NCBI GenBank assembly: GCA_016271365.2
Contig: JADMNL010000022.1
Coordinates: forward strand, 217,906,501-217,970,500
Length of the DNA: 64,000 nt
Direction: 5' to 3'
DNA from: Neoceratodus forsteri
Taxonomy: Eukaryota; Chordata; Ceratodontiformes; Ceratodontidae
Positions within the stretch are counted from its first letter, which is position 1. The number at the start of each line of letters is the position of its first letter. The notes beneath the pieces were generated by a model that had not been told where the DNA came from, did not search any database, and saw nothing but the letters and a program-made list of their open reading frames with translations. Both the position numbers and the translations under genes were made by a program. Below, piece by piece: positions 1-11,858 of this stretch.

Positions 1-59
1 ACAGTTCTTAGCTTCTTACTGTTGTTGTCTTAGCTGCTTCCCTGCTCACCCCCACAGCT

Positions 60-595
60 GCCTTAACAATTGCTTTTGAGACAGTGTTTGACTCTGTGGA
101 GTGGGGATACCTCTTCGATGTCATGAGACACATGGAATTTGGGCCAACATTTCTTCATGCAGTGGGTACCCTATACCAACAAGCTTGAGACAGGGTGCTC
201 ACTAATGACACCATCTCAGACTCCTTCCCCATCCCCAGAGGAATGCGACAAGGGTGCCCTCGCTTGTCCCTAGCACTTTTTGCTGTCCATAAAGTCCCTC
301 ACTCTGGCATTCAGAGGACACCCACACTTGGTAGGGACACCAACGGGGAAGGTGGAACATGGAGCCCTTTTGTATGCAGACAACATCCTGACTGTCTTGG
401 AAGGATGTGCGGGCAACCATTGCTCCCCTACAGACCCTGCTCTCCGAGTTCTCAGAGGTCTCAGGCCTCCTCATTAATCACTCTAAATCTCAAGTCTTCC
501 CACTCAACCCGCTGTGCACACAGCAATCATGGGTGAGAGGGAGACAACAAAGGCAGAGGGAGTGACACAGAAAGAAAACATAGAGGCAACTGGCT

Positions 596-638
<43 letters not shown>

Positions 639-2200
639 AAAGGAGAAAGACAAAGTTAGAAATCATACTTCCGAAAACAGATACAAAAGAGAAGAAGACA
701 GGTCAACCCCATACAACCTCCCTTTGGAACAGAACAGCCAGCCACAACTGCTAAAGCAGGTGCCCCCTGGCAATGGTGCAAGAGGGTCATCACATACCTG
801 GGTGTGAAGCTCCCCCTCCCCCAGACTACAGATATGTGTAAAGTAAACTTCACTCTCCTCCAAGGATCCATCATACAAGACCTCAGCAGATGGAAACTCC
901 TTAATATGTCCCTGACAGGTTGGACTGCAACAATCAAAATGGTCCCAAAGTATTCCACCTCTTCTCTCACCTCCCTTTCAAAATACTAATCTATGGTTCC
1001 CTAAGTTTGACACCTTAGTTGGCTCCTTCCTTTGGGAAGGCCGGTCTCCTAGATTTAGTCGAGCCAAGCTGAGGCAGCACTGGTCACGAGGGGGCTGGAG
1101 ACTCCCTAACTTCACTTAGTACCATGCTACCTTTGTCTTGGCTCAGACAGTAACGTGGTTCTTCCTTATCATCCCCTCGGTGCCTCTCTAAGCTGCCACT
1201 GAGGGACACACCTGCATTGCTCTTACCCCCTCAGGTTGCTCTCTATCATAGAACCAAAATGGTCAAGGATCACACCACTATCCCCACCTGCTACATGTAT
1301 TGGAAAAAGGTGTCAATCCTTCTCAAGCTCCCTGAATTCCCTCTCCACTATGCCCCCTGTGGGGCAACAGCTACATCAGGCTTGGTGGATCCCCTATCCT
1401 GGGGGTAAGTGGCAAAAAGCTGTAATACAACATATATGCAATCTTTGTCCCCCTGACCTAACCTACCTGCACTTCTTTGAAAACTTGTTTGCCTTATAAC
1501 CGATCCCAAAGAATGACTTATGGCTGTTCCTCTAGCTCCGGTCCCTGCTGGCACCCCGTCTCAAAGCTCTTAATAAAGGGAAGGAACCTTACCCCTTGAC
1601 AATATGGCTGACCCTACCCAGAGGGATTGCTGGAATGATATACAAATCCCTCAGAGACAGTTCCCCTTCCCCATTATTAAGGTGTAGACACAGTGGCAGG
1701 AAAAGTTGGGGACTCCTCTATGGGATGACCAGTGGAGAATCACCTGACTTGTTGCACACACGGCCTGAGGAGACATCAAGGCCCAGCTCATCCAACTAAA
1801 AATACTATATAGGTGGTACAGTACACCACAAGTTCTAAAATCCATGGGATCTCTCAGTCTGGACACTTGATGAAAATGTGAAAAACATACTGGCTCACTC
1901 TCATTTTGTGGGAGTGTCCACTTATCTCTGAATTTTGGAGATCAGTACTGCAGTTCTGCAGAAAATCTGCCCCTCCCATCTGAAACTAACTTTGATGCTC
2001 CCCTGATCCTCTTGGAAGTTTCTCATGATCCTTTCACGAAAACCATCCCCTCCAGAAATGGGATGTAGCAGCAACTGTTATTGCCAAAAGGCTACTGCTC
2101 CAGAGAGGGGAAATAAAGAGGTGCAATCATACAATGAATATTTACCGTGAGCCACTTGGTTACCATGGAGCACCTCTCTCATTTAGCACTCACCAGGCAA
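60..2200 (+). pseudogene. Tx1/L1-like LINE reverse transcriptase remnant
   Basis: Decayed reverse transcriptase of a non-LTR retrotransposon, in several frames. Visible blocks are RGMRQGCP (237-260), the catalytic box as LLYADN (367-384, usual second Asp replaced by Asn), YLGVKLP with a downstream DLSRWKLLN block (785-990), SFLWEGRSPRFSRAKLR (about 1024-1074) and a C-terminal LWECPLISEFW block (about 1905-1940). The order and spacing match the RT and C-terminal regions of L1/Tx1-clade LINEs. Stops and frameshifts break it every few hundred bases, and no endonuclease is seen because the copy begins inside the RT at or before the window edge. The stretch at 540-780 is not recognisable as LINE and carries an (AG)n run. 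It is a dead fossil; clade assignment is by motif recognition only. Confidence 0.72.
599..631. repeat. (AG)n microsatellite
   Basis: About 16 AG dinucleotides in an uninterrupted run inside the Tx1/L1-like remnant. Confidence 0.95.
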
Positions 2201-2215
2201 AAATATATATGTATA

Positions 2216-2262
2216 TCGAGAGAGAGGAAGAGAGAGAGAGAGAGATACATAGATAGATATCT
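2216..2262. repeat. GA-rich then GATA-like simple repeat
   Basis: AGAGAG-rich tract followed by ATAGATAGATA, near the 3' limit of the LINE remnant. Confidence 0.8.
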
Positions 2263-3590
2263 GGTCACACTTTTTGGCAGTTCATCATCCCCAAGATGGT
2301 ACAGAGCAGGGGGGAGCAACTCCCACACACTATGCAGATGCAAACCATCACTCATAAGTGAGGGAGGACAGCAGACTGGCTGCAGGATCTTCTGTCAGAG
2401 CAGGTGACAGAGGACCCACATTACCACATGGTCTATCTCACCCTACTGGCACTGTGGTTTGGTAGAGGCTGAAGGCCCGCTTCACAAAAGTACCGAAAAT
2501 GCTGCAAGCCCCCAATGCGCTGAACATACAGCACACATGGCTTGCAGCATTCCGCAGCTGATGCTCAGGATTCTCAATATTGTGCACCGACTGCAACAGT
2601 ACAGCTTGCAGCAATCTCCAGTGCCCTTTTTACGGGGCTTGTGCCAAACATTTGGCGCAAGCTGCTGTAAATCAGGTAACCCATTATAAATGCACCCGAT
2701 CGTCTTGAACTGGTGAAGTGTGCGTCAAAATGGCTGCTGCAGCTGTGCTACCACACAGGTTTGATGCAGGGCTTGATGCAAGCCCTGCACTACCCTTCAT
2801 GAATCCAGCCCTGAATCTGTACAGAGGTCGGTGCAGTCAGTACTTGCTGTTACTCAGCGTTTGGCTATCTTTTTACCGTATCTGTCACCGTACCTGTATC
2901 AATTTACTATCTTTTTGTTGTCTGTATTCTTTCTATTTTTAATCATTTTACACACCAGGTATTGATTGGTGCTTGTCTGTAAATGCTACTGTGGATGTTA
3001 TGTAACAGCCACTACAGCCCACTGGGCAATGTGTTCTGTGGACTTATGAGGGCACTACTGAGGTCACAAAATGGCAACAATGTGTTTCAGTGAAGACGGT
3101 ATGTGGACCAATAAGATTCTTGTTCAGTACAAGTTTTTACCAGTAAGATGAAGTTAAGAACAATTCTGGGTCGATGGATATTTCATTTTGGAACATCAGA
3201 GGTGAACCAGAAAGTCCACACAATGGACTCAAACTGCTCTAGTGGAGTCTCCAACATAAACCAGTACAACTGTAGTACAAGTGGGCACCAGTAAGACCCA
3301 AATGTAGAATGACTATGAAATATGGGAGTTCTCTACATCCACCAACCTAATTCTAGTACTGCACACATGTTCTCCAGAGAAGCTTCCGGTGTGCAACAGA
3401 AAGGCTGACGTTTAGGACTAATGTGCACAAGTTTCCATTCTGCATCATTAGGCACTAGTTTTGCACAAATATGCAACATCTGACCGTCAGTGTTAATCAC
3501 TAACCAGAGAGACGCCACTTCAGTATGATGATCACCTGTGCCCCCGTGGCACTGAAAGAACACGAGCGGCATGGCATCAGACAGCGAGTA
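2263..3590. other. unannotated interval
   Basis: No coding similarity, tandem array or inverted repeat recognised. Short open frames here lack any family signature and are treated as chance. Confidence 0.5.
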
Positions 3591-3596
3591 TTAATG

Positions 3597-4135
3597 GGAG
3601 CGGAATGGAACCATAGACATTGTCAGCTGAAAAACACCACTGGTCCATCCAGTCTGCCCTGCTATACACTATCCTACCCTGACATCTGTTGAACGGATGG
3701 GGTTTCTGCCACCTTCTCCTGCCCCCCCCTTGCCCCCACCTTACTGCTGCTCCTTGAGTAACTATTAAACCTTTTACTCGGTCCCAGCTCTGTTAGAAAC
3801 CATTAATGGTTCCTGCATCCACCAACTCTGCCGGCAAGCTGTTCATGTTCAACCACTCTCACTGTACAATTAAAAGTTCTCAAGGCCGCCTACATCTCCC
3901 CTCAGCCAGCTTCCATTCATGCCCCCGTGTTTTTGACTTACTACTCCTACTGAATGATTCCCCATAGTTTATCCAATTTATTTCTTTCAGGAACTTGAAG
4001 GTCTCCATCATATCACCCCTCTTCCTTCTGGCTTCCAGTGTGTGCAAGTTCCAAGCCATAAACCGATCCTCAGAGCATCTGCCCTGCTGGCCCCGAATCA
4101 TTTTGGTTATCCGAGGCGGCACTGTCTGGGGCCTG
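3597..4135 (-). pseudogene. CR1/L2-like LINE, RT C-terminal end and 3' UTR
   Basis: 5'-truncated LINE copy on the minus strand. Positions 3880-4122 encode the conserved tail of CR1/L2-group polymerases, with RITKMIRGQQG, LEARRKRGDMMETFKFL and a TRGHEWKL block. The sequence left of it (3597-3880) is the decayed last part of the ORF and the 3' end. It includes the GTCCATCCAGTCTGCCC stretch common in tetrapod LINE 3' ends. It resembles the better-kept copy at 10,019-12,397 and is probably related but more diverged. Only the last 80 residues or so are readable. Confidence 0.72.
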
Positions 4136-4823
4136 TCTAAGGGGATGCCAGAAGGGAAAGTTTATTCCTTGCATAGTAGACTAGTGCAGCCTTCCACTGG
4201 GTACCAGTTATATACCAGTGTAGTGCAGTGGAATTTCCAGTGCACACAAGTGAGGCTACATCAGTGGAGCTCCCAAAGTGCATGAGTAAGATTCTCATAT
4301 TCCACTAGAATGCACCATTGAAGCTTTAGTGAGGGGTTCCAGATACCCAAACCAAAAAGTCACTGAACTGAGTTCCAGAACTTTCCCCAGAAATGTGAAT
4401 TTCAAGTCATGCTTCTATTTATTATTTATATTTCATGTTTATTTACAAGGAGTGTGGTCTACATACATCTGAAATACAATTTAGAGGCGAGAAAAGAAAT
4501 AAGTTCCCCAGCTATCATTTAAACCCAGGCCTGCCCAGGCGGGAAACCTGGGGATCCCAAAGGCAGTCATCTTTTCTCACAAAATGTTGAACACTGTTCT
4601 GAATGTTACAGGAGAATGTTTGACCCTCTATCTTTACCCTCAGTTACAGATCACCCTTTTTCTTTAGTCTTGCTGGATATCTTCCCTCCACTCCATCCAT
4701 TTTTGAGTCTAAAAGATTTTTTTTAAGATTTGAAACCATCAAAATACCATTCTTTTCAATATGGCTCTCCCTACATGTTCATCAGTATTCAACAATGTTT
4801 TTAAATACACAGTGTCCTACAGG
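4136..4823. other. unannotated interval
   Basis: AT-rich sequence with no recognised gene or repeat, ending at the first unit of the 92-bp tandem array. Confidence 0.5.
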
Positions 4824-5960
4824 GTCAGGGAACACTGGCTGTTGAATGCTAGGTTACCATAATAAGTTCTGTTGCCTGGAGTTAGCCCTGATGTGTCTCC
4901 CAGCCCCCCCCCCCCGTGTCTCATAAGGTGAGGGAGCAAGGTTTGTTCTATGCTAGTTCACCATGGCTTTGTTGCCGGGAGTTAGCCCTGATGTTCCTTC
5001 CGTGCCCCAGAAGGTCAGGGAGCAATGTCTGTTGCATGCTAGTTCACCATGTTACATTTTGGGGGCTTGAGTTAGCCCTGATGTCCCCGTGTCCCATAAG
5101 GTCAGGGAGCAGTGCTTGTTGCATGCTAGTTTACCATGTTAAGTTTTGTTGCCTGGAGTTAGCCCTGATGTTCCCCCATGTTCCATAAGGTCAGAGTGTA
5201 GTGTCTGTTACATACTAGTTCACTATGTTATGTTTTGTGGCCTGGAGTTAGCCCTGATATCCCTCTCATTGTCCAACATATTCAGAGAGTGCAGTATTTG
5301 TCACATGCTAATTTACCATGTTTAGTTTTGTGATGGAATTAACCCTGATATACCCTCCCCTTCTCCCATAAAGTCAGAATGTAGTGTCTGTTGCATGCTA
5401 GTTCACCTTGTAATGTTTTGTGGCCAGGAGTTATCCCTGATGTCCGCAGTATCCCATAAAGTCAGGGAGCAGTGTCTGTTGCATGCTAGTTCACCACGCC
5501 ACATTTGTGGGTGAGGCTGGAGTTAGCCCTGATGGCACCCCAGTGTTCTATAAGGTCAAGGAGCAGTGTCTATTGCATGCTAGCTCACCATGTCACATTT
5601 TTTGGTGGGGCTGGAGTTAGCCCTGATGTCCCCCCAGTGTTCTATAAGGTCAAGGAGCAGTGTCTGTTGCATGCTAGTTCACCATGTCACATTTTTTTGG
5701 TGGGGCTGGAGTTAGCCTTGATGTCCCCCCAGTGTTCCATAAGGTCAAGGAGCAGTGTCTGTTGTATGCTAGTTCACCATGATAAGTTTCACATCCTGGA
5801 GTTAGCGCTGATGTCCCCCCAGTGTTCCATAAGGTCAAGGAGCAGTGTCTGTTGCATGATAGTTCATTGTGTTTAGTTTTGTGGCCTGGAGGTAGCCCTA
5901 ATGTCCCCCTCTATCCTATAAGGTCAGGGAGCAGTGTCTGTTGCATGCTAGTTTGTCTTT
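4824..5960. repeat. 92-bp satellite-like tandem array, about 13 units
   Basis: The phrase GAGTTAGCCCTGATG recurs at about 4880, 4980, 5070, 5157, 5246, 5337, 5429, 5521, 5615, 5710, 5800 and 5890, a spacing of 87-100 bp. Each unit also carries AAGGTCAGGGAGCAGTGTC and GCATGCTAGTTCACCATG. Units differ by point changes and small indels, including a poly-C run near 4903, so the array is moderately old. The units near 5522-5830 are most alike, suggesting local late amplification. Open frames across it, such as 5505-5876, are by-products of the periodicity. Confidence 0.93.
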
Positions 5961-6572
5961 GGCACTGTATATACTATACCTTTCAAACCATTTTAACTCT
6001 GTTAAAACAGTTTAAAAGGTTTGCAACCAGATTTTAGCACATGAAATGCATTACAATCCATGGTCTATAACTGTGCTCTCACACTCTTTGAAAGTTAGCT
6101 ACGGCACAGTTTTACGGCAAAACACAATTTCCTCAACCTGAGTTAACAGCAGTGCAGAAATAGTATGTGGTTGGCCCTTACTGTGGATGGATTTCAATAC
6201 ACAGCAAAAAGCTGTTGTAGAACTGTTCAAAAGTCAAACAAGTTGTTGTAGTATAGAAGTTACATTGCTACTATACCACAGCTTTTTCGTTCTATGTCTG
6301 AGTGCTCGCATGTCGCAGCGAATGTCAGCACTCAATACTGGATGAACTTTCACTTCAGTGTCTTTTTTTCACCTTTTTGAAATATTCAGAGGATTCCTGC
6401 CAAAAGAACAATTAATTCCTGCCAAAAATCCTGCCTTCTCGGAACAAGGTGAGTGTGCAGGGCAGTAGGTACAGCAGATGGAGTGGGAGAGAGTGTCAGG
6501 GAGAATTTATAGATGATAAAACAAAAATTACAGGTTTCCTTTTTAAAAACAGAAAACCACACACTATATAAA
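5961..6572. other. unannotated interval
   Basis: No recognised gene, tandem array or palindrome. It ends in the ACACTATA-containing flank of the hairpin element split by SINE copy 1. Confidence 0.5.
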
Positions 6573-6977
6573 ACAACAGATAGGGGGCTGGCCCAGTGGT
6601 ACTGAGGGTTGAGGAGCTGGACGCCACACCTCGCACTACACCAGTTACCCAGGTTCAGGAATGACTTAGGGGCTCCAGGATGGGGGGGTGGGTGGTGGGA
6701 GCAGGATTGAGCATTGTCTGTCCTCTCCTCTCCTGGGTAAGGGGTGGGGCTGCCCGCCTGCCCATAGTCCTGCTGACACCGAATGGAGGTTCAGTGCTGG
6801 CGTAGGCAGCCAACAGCATGACTGGAAGGGAGGGGCATCCCAAACGACGTGCGCGTGTGTGCCTCCACACTCACGCACTACGCCGGAGATGTGTGGGTGT
6901 AAGGGATGGGAGAAAACTTACAAAAACTGCAAAACCCCAGAAATTACATATGAAAAAAAAAAAAGACAACAGATAGG
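6573..6977 (+). mobile_element. tRNA-derived SINE, copy 1, with target-site duplication
   Basis: The SINE body is about 6585-6965. Its head has a pol III A-box-like GGCTGGCCCAGTGG followed by GAGGGTTGAGG and CCACACCTCGCAC. A B-box-like CCCAGGTTCAGGAATG lies near 6650, and the copy ends in a 13-A run at about 6952. It is bounded by a direct duplication ACAACAGATAGG (6573-6584 and 6966-6977), which proves insertion. Four other copies occur in this window at about 20.5, 25.6, 26.2 and 61.7 kb. This copy is shorter (about 380 bp) than the others (about 515-565 bp). It landed at the edge of the hairpin element at 6972-7118. Confidence 0.85.
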
Positions 6978-7118
6978 GAACTGTCCACAGACAAGGCTGT
7001 ATTTCCATCTCTGGGGTTGATGACATCGTAGGGACCTCTCCAGCTTCACTTTCAAGGTCTATGACATCATCAACCCACTCGATAGAAACACAGCCTTATT
7101 GTGCGCAGTTCCCTAGCC
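6972..7118. repeat. hairpin element, apex family 1 (copy a)
   Basis: Imperfect inverted repeat. TAGGGAACTG near 6974 pairs with CAGTTCCCTA near 7108, and AAGGCTGT, GGGTTGATGAC and GACCT blocks pair inwards in order. The tip at 7033-7059 (GACCTCTCCAGCTTCAC, then TTTCAAGGTC) matches the tips at 9190-9216, 12,572-12,598 and 14,025-14,051. SINE copy 1 is inserted at its left end. Confidence 0.8.
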
Positions 7119-7684
7119 ATTATTCTGTTACTCGTTAGCAGATGAGCATGAACCGCCCAGCTGCACATGCCACAAATACGTAAGTAATAAGCCAGGACAG
7201 GGTGTGTATTATAGGATTATAATGTTCAACTTCCTTTGCTGTCATTTATAACACTCACTGGTACCTATCAAAGAAATCTGTACAGAGTAAAAATGACTGT
7301 CCCCAGCTGATTTCCTAGTGCTCTTGTTATGATACAATAGTGGTCACCATGGCAACAAACTGTGATATCACAAACAGCAATTGTGAGGTCGGATGGGGAG
7401 AGTCTGCTGCATTTTGAAATACTCTGTGAAACATGTGTTGCATTATTTAAAATCTTTCTTAGACAAAAAAACAAAAGAAAATAAAGGAAAACAAAAAAAA
7501 CGCTAAAGTTAAACATAATTGCTGGAAATCTAATAGTTCTAAGTGTTTTATTTTAGCAAATACCGCTGTTTGAGGATGCACCAGTATAGCCCTAGTATTG
7601 TACATCACGTTATACACTAGGAAAGTCTTGACTGTGTACCTGTAAAATACCATGTGCCAGCTGGACCTTCAGGTAAGGAACAGT
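7119..7684. other. interval with a possible half copy of hairpin family 2
   Basis: At about 7178-7205 AATAAGCCAGGACAGGGTG matches the terminal motif of hairpin family 2, but no paired right end is evident. The rest is AT-rich without a recognised feature. Confidence 0.4.
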
Positions 7685-7834
7685 GCATAACAGGGTGTGG
7701 GGTTATAAGGCAATAATGCACACTTCAGGTAATTGATAGGCACAAGGTATAGCCGACTGCCATAACCACCCCCAAAATGCAGTATCCCCTTATGACTGCA
7801 CAACCTGGGGTGTGCTATCCTACTTATAAAATGG
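7685..7834. repeat. hairpin element, core family 2 (copy a)
   Basis: Inverted repeat. CATAACAGGGTGTGGGGTTATA at the left pairs imperfectly with the right end CAACCTGGGGTGTGCTATCC. The central core at 7740-7760 (GCACAAGGTATAGCCGACTG) matches the family core GCAYRAGGC..AAGC.GARTGC found at 30.35, 30.79, 47.95 and 63.4 kb. The right end is followed directly by TTATAAAATGGG, a motif that also flanks other family members. Confidence 0.65.
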
Positions 7835-8689
7835 GCTTTTAGTTGTTAAAATAATATGCAGTTAAGGTGAGGTGTGCAGCTATCAGAAAATAATCATTTG
7901 TAATGTGACATGTTTTGATTAATCAGGTTGCAGAATTTTGAAGGCACTTTCTTAAAGCACATTAGTACAGCTGCACCAAAAAGAGGCATATTGTTTTGGT
8001 ATGCACCAAGACATAATGCATATCAGTACAGCACAGTTTGTTGGAGGACTTTTCCCCAGCCCCTGGCAGTAACCAGTTCAGGTGTCATACACTGCTGCCC
8101 TCTAAGAATTTTGCAGCTGGGTAACAGGCCAGCCTCGGAGGACAAAAAGAGTCCTTTGCCAGCTCCATGGTCCTGTAGTCCACACCCAAGAGGACCACAC
8201 AGGAATGGAAGAGTAACTCCACATCTGCGTACCTGCCAGGAGGAAAACAAAAAATTCAAAACAGATACAACCTGAGGAGAAATGTCATGGAGCACCAGAC
8301 AGCAGCACCTGTGACAAACAATAATGAAACTGCACTCACATGGGACAACACGCAAGGACTGCGAGAGGGCACTGTCACGAAACACCAACAGAACATCCAC
8401 AATGGATATCTTGGTTTAAAAAAAATCATCCCCCCCAAAAAAAAAGTCACACCCTTCAACTCGATGGGGACTCCACATGCCTCAACCTTCTCCTCTGCTG
8501 CCTGAGGTCAGTTTTTGTGTCTGTGCAAACCACCCACATTTCCACTAAGTCCCCAAACCCAGAGCAAGGCATTATTGAGTGAGGTTGGCTGACGATGCTT
8601 CACTACAACTAAAGTTACCTTTTAAACAGGCTTTTATATCTGTATCAGTTTAGACAGAATAACAAAAAAAGTGTTCCATCATTTTGTGA
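7835..8689. other. unannotated interval
   Basis: No recognised gene or repeat apart from short A runs near 8420-8450. Overlapping open frames on both strands at 7928-8582 have no family resemblance. Confidence 0.5.
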
Positions 8690-10018
8690 CTCAGCAGTAT
8701 AGTGCAGTCACAAGCTGTTAAATGTTTCCAAATATAATGGTATTGTGGCATATTACTGTTACTGTACTGAATTCTTATATAATAGTATTATAACTTACGA
8801 TTGTTACTGTATTGTATTCTAATGTTGTAGTATCCTATTATAATGTTACAGTGCATAGTGAGGGTTTGGTTTGCATGGATTTTCATGCCAGCTGAAACAT
8901 TGTTGTACCACAGTTCAAAGGTCATGGAGCACCGCTGTAGCCTTCTGTGGTACAGCAACATTCCAGCTAATTGGAAATCCTTGTGACACCTGGTGTTTTA
9001 CACAGCGCTGCTGCACGTACATCAATCAGTTCAAGTTCTGAACTGAAATCGCCAACATGTTCTCTGCTGCTGCAAACAGCTGTGAAAATGTTTCCTTTAA
9101 AAAAAAATCTGTACACTACAGAATATATTGATTGGGCAACCACATACCCAACCAGCCTGTGCTGCCACCTCAGATTTCTGATTACAGTGGATTTCTCAAG
9201 CTTCGTTCTCGAGGTCTGACGTAATCAGAGCCCTCGTGCATGGTTGTCCTACCAGTATTCTTTATGTTACTGTACTGTATTCTAATGTAAAGGTATTTTA
9301 GTATATTATTACTGTATTGTATTCTAATACAATGATATTCTACAATATCATTGTTACTGTATTGTATTCTAATATGATGGTAGTCTAGCGTATCACTGTT
9401 ACCGTATTGTATTCTAATATAATGATATTCTACAATATTGTTACTGTATTGTATTTTAATATGATGGTATTCTAGCATATCACTGTTACTGTATTGTATT
9501 CTAATATGATATTCTACAGTATCATTGTTACTGTATTGTATTCTAATATGATGGTATTCTAGCATATTACTGCTACCATATTGTATTCTAATATAATGAT
9601 ATTCTACAATATTATTGTTACTGTATTGTATTCTAATATGATGGTATTCTAGCATATCACTGTTACCGTATTGTATTCTAATATGATTTGTATTCTAGCA
9701 TATCATTGTTACTGTATTGTATTCTAACATAATATTCTACACTATCGTTGTTGCTGTATTGTATTCTATTATGACGATATTCTAGCATATCATTGTTACC
9801 GTACTGTATTCTAATAAAATGGTATTCTACAATATCATAGTTACTGTATTGCATTCTAATATGATGGTATTCTAGCATATCATTATACCGTATTGTATTC
9901 TAATATAATGATATTCTATAATAGCAATGTTATTGTATTGTATTCTAATATAATGGGATTTTACCATATCATTAGTATAGTATTGCATTCTAGTATGATG
10001 GTATTCTACCATTTCATT
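8690..10018. repeat. 45-bp AT-rich minisatellite, left block
   Basis: Tandem units of about 45 bp built on GTTACTGTATTGTATTCTAA then TATGATGGTATTCTAGCATA then TCACT. There are scattered units at 8690-8865 and a dense array at 9262-10,018 of about 17 units, some shortened to 40-43 bp. On the minus strand the array is mostly stop-free because 45 bp is 15 codons, giving false open frames with a 15-residue repeat. The same repeat resumes at 12,398-14,195 and 20,072-21,480, so the LINE and the DIRS element are insertions into one satellite domain. Confidence 0.95.
8890..9262 (+). repeat. two-hairpin composite unit (copy 1)
   Basis: Two inverted repeats in tandem inside the minisatellite. The first (8890-8967) pairs GCTGAAACATTGTTGTACCACAG-like and CTGTGGTACAGCAACATTCCAGC-like arms of about 23 bp. 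The second (about 9118-9262) has decayed arms but keeps the family 1 apex at 9190-9216 (TCTCAAGCTTCGTTCTCGAGG). The same pair of hairpins recurs in the same order at 13,805-14,121 and inverted at 12,506-12,826. Confidence 0.75.
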
Positions 10019-11822
10019 AGAAACATAGAAACATGGAATCTGTCGGCAGATAAGAACCGCTTTGCTCACCCAGTCGGCCCTTTTCTCCCTGCCTTTCCTT
10101 TCACAGCAGATCCTATCTGATCTCCTGCTACCTCCCTCCCCCCATGTCCCAACTACTATTCCCTTGTGCCTATCACATGCATTCTTGAAGCCCACCACTG
10201 TTTTTGCCCCCACTGCCTCTGCTGGAAAACTGTTCCAGGCATTCACAACCCTTTCAGTGAAGAAGTACTTCCTCATATCTCACCTAAATTTCCCCCTTCC
10301 AGCTTCATTGTGTGTCCCCTTGTTTTCGTGCACCTTCTCCTCAGAAACATACTCCCCTCCTGTATCTTGTTACACTCTATGAAGTATTTATAGGTTTCTG
10401 TTATGTTCTCCCCCTCCCTCCTTTCTGCCAGGGTGTACACGTTGAGATCCCTCAGTCTCTCCTCATAAGTCTTCTGATGCAGCCCCTGCACCATTTTAGT
10501 TACCCTCCTCTGGACAGCCTCCACTCTGCCTATGTCCTTCTTGAGATGTGTTCTCCAGAACTGGATACAGTACTTCAGGTGGGGTCTCACCACCGATCGT
10601 ACAGTGGCATCACCAAGTCCCTACTCCTGCTGGTGATAGTCCTCCCTATGCACACCAGTATTCCATAGGCCCTACCTAGTGCTTTGTCACACTGCCTTAC
10701 CACCTTGTGGTCATCTGATAGGATTACTCCTAGATATCTTTCCAGTTTGGTGACTGTCAATACCTCTCCCCCCATATTATACTCTGCCTCTGGTTTTCTG
10801 TGCTCTAGGTGCATGATTTTTCACTTTTTCACACTGAATTCCAGCTGCCATACCCATGACCACTTCTTGAATTCTCTCAGATCTCTGCACAGTCTCTTCA
10901 CCACCAACTCCTGGGATGTTCACCCTGCTGCAGACTTTGGTGTCATCTGCAAAGCGGCATACCTTTACTTCCAGCTCTTCTTTAATATCCCTTTTGAAGA
11001 CATTAATGAGGACTGGACCCAGTGCTGAGCCCTGAGGTACCTACCAGTCATCTCCCTTCCCTCAAGTCAATTCCGTTTACCGCCACCCTCTGTCGCCTAC
11101 TGAGCAACCAATTTCATACCCAATTTACCACCTTAGGACTCACCCCCAAACTGCCCAGTTTCCTAAAGAGCCTTCCATGTGGTACAATGTCAAGGGGCAT
11201 GCTGAAGTCTAAGTATGCCATGTCCATCGTCCCACACTGATAGATTTCCCTGGTCACCCACTCGAAGAAATCTGTCAGGTTCATCTGACATGACCAAAGG
11301 TGAATCCATCCTGCTTCAGGGTCTTGTAACCCTCAGCATTCAAGATACTCCACAATCCTTTCCTTCAAAAGTGACTCCATTAGCTTCTCCATCACTGATA
11401 TCAGTCTGACATCAGTGATGGAGAAACTAATGATGATGTCAGACTGACCAGCCTATAATTTCCAGCCTCCTCCCTGCTACCGCTTTTATGAAGTAGAACT
11501 ACATCTGCCCTCCTCCAGTCCTCTGGAACCACTCCCATTTTCAGTGAGTTGTTGAATGGGGCTGTCGGAAGTGCAGTTGGTAACTCCCTGAATTATCTCA
11601 ACACCCTTGGGTGTACCCCCTCTGGCCCCATAGCTTTGTCCAGGTTCAGATTTGCAAGTCCCTTCAGTACTCTCTCCTCTGTAAATGAAATTGTGTCTAA
11701 CTCCCTCCCACCAGTGTTCCTGCTGCTTTTATGTGGTTCATCCCTTGCAATTCCACTGTGAAGACTGAACAGAAATATCTGTTTAGGACACCTGCTTTTT
11801 CCTGATCTTTTTCTGCACAGCA

Positions 11823-11858
<36 letters not shown>

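Noticed and set aside
5505..5876. 123-codon frame with LELALMSPQCSIRSRSSVCC repeats
   Set aside because: Product of the 92-bp tandem array.
9182..9655. 157-codon minus-strand frame with a repeated LEYHHIRIQYSN motif
   Set aside because: The 45-bp minisatellite is 15 codons long, so a stop-free register simply repeats. No start context or non-repeat flank.
8690..10018. CRISPR-like array of regular repeats
   Set aside because: Units are contiguous with no unique spacers, and the context is vertebrate retroelements.
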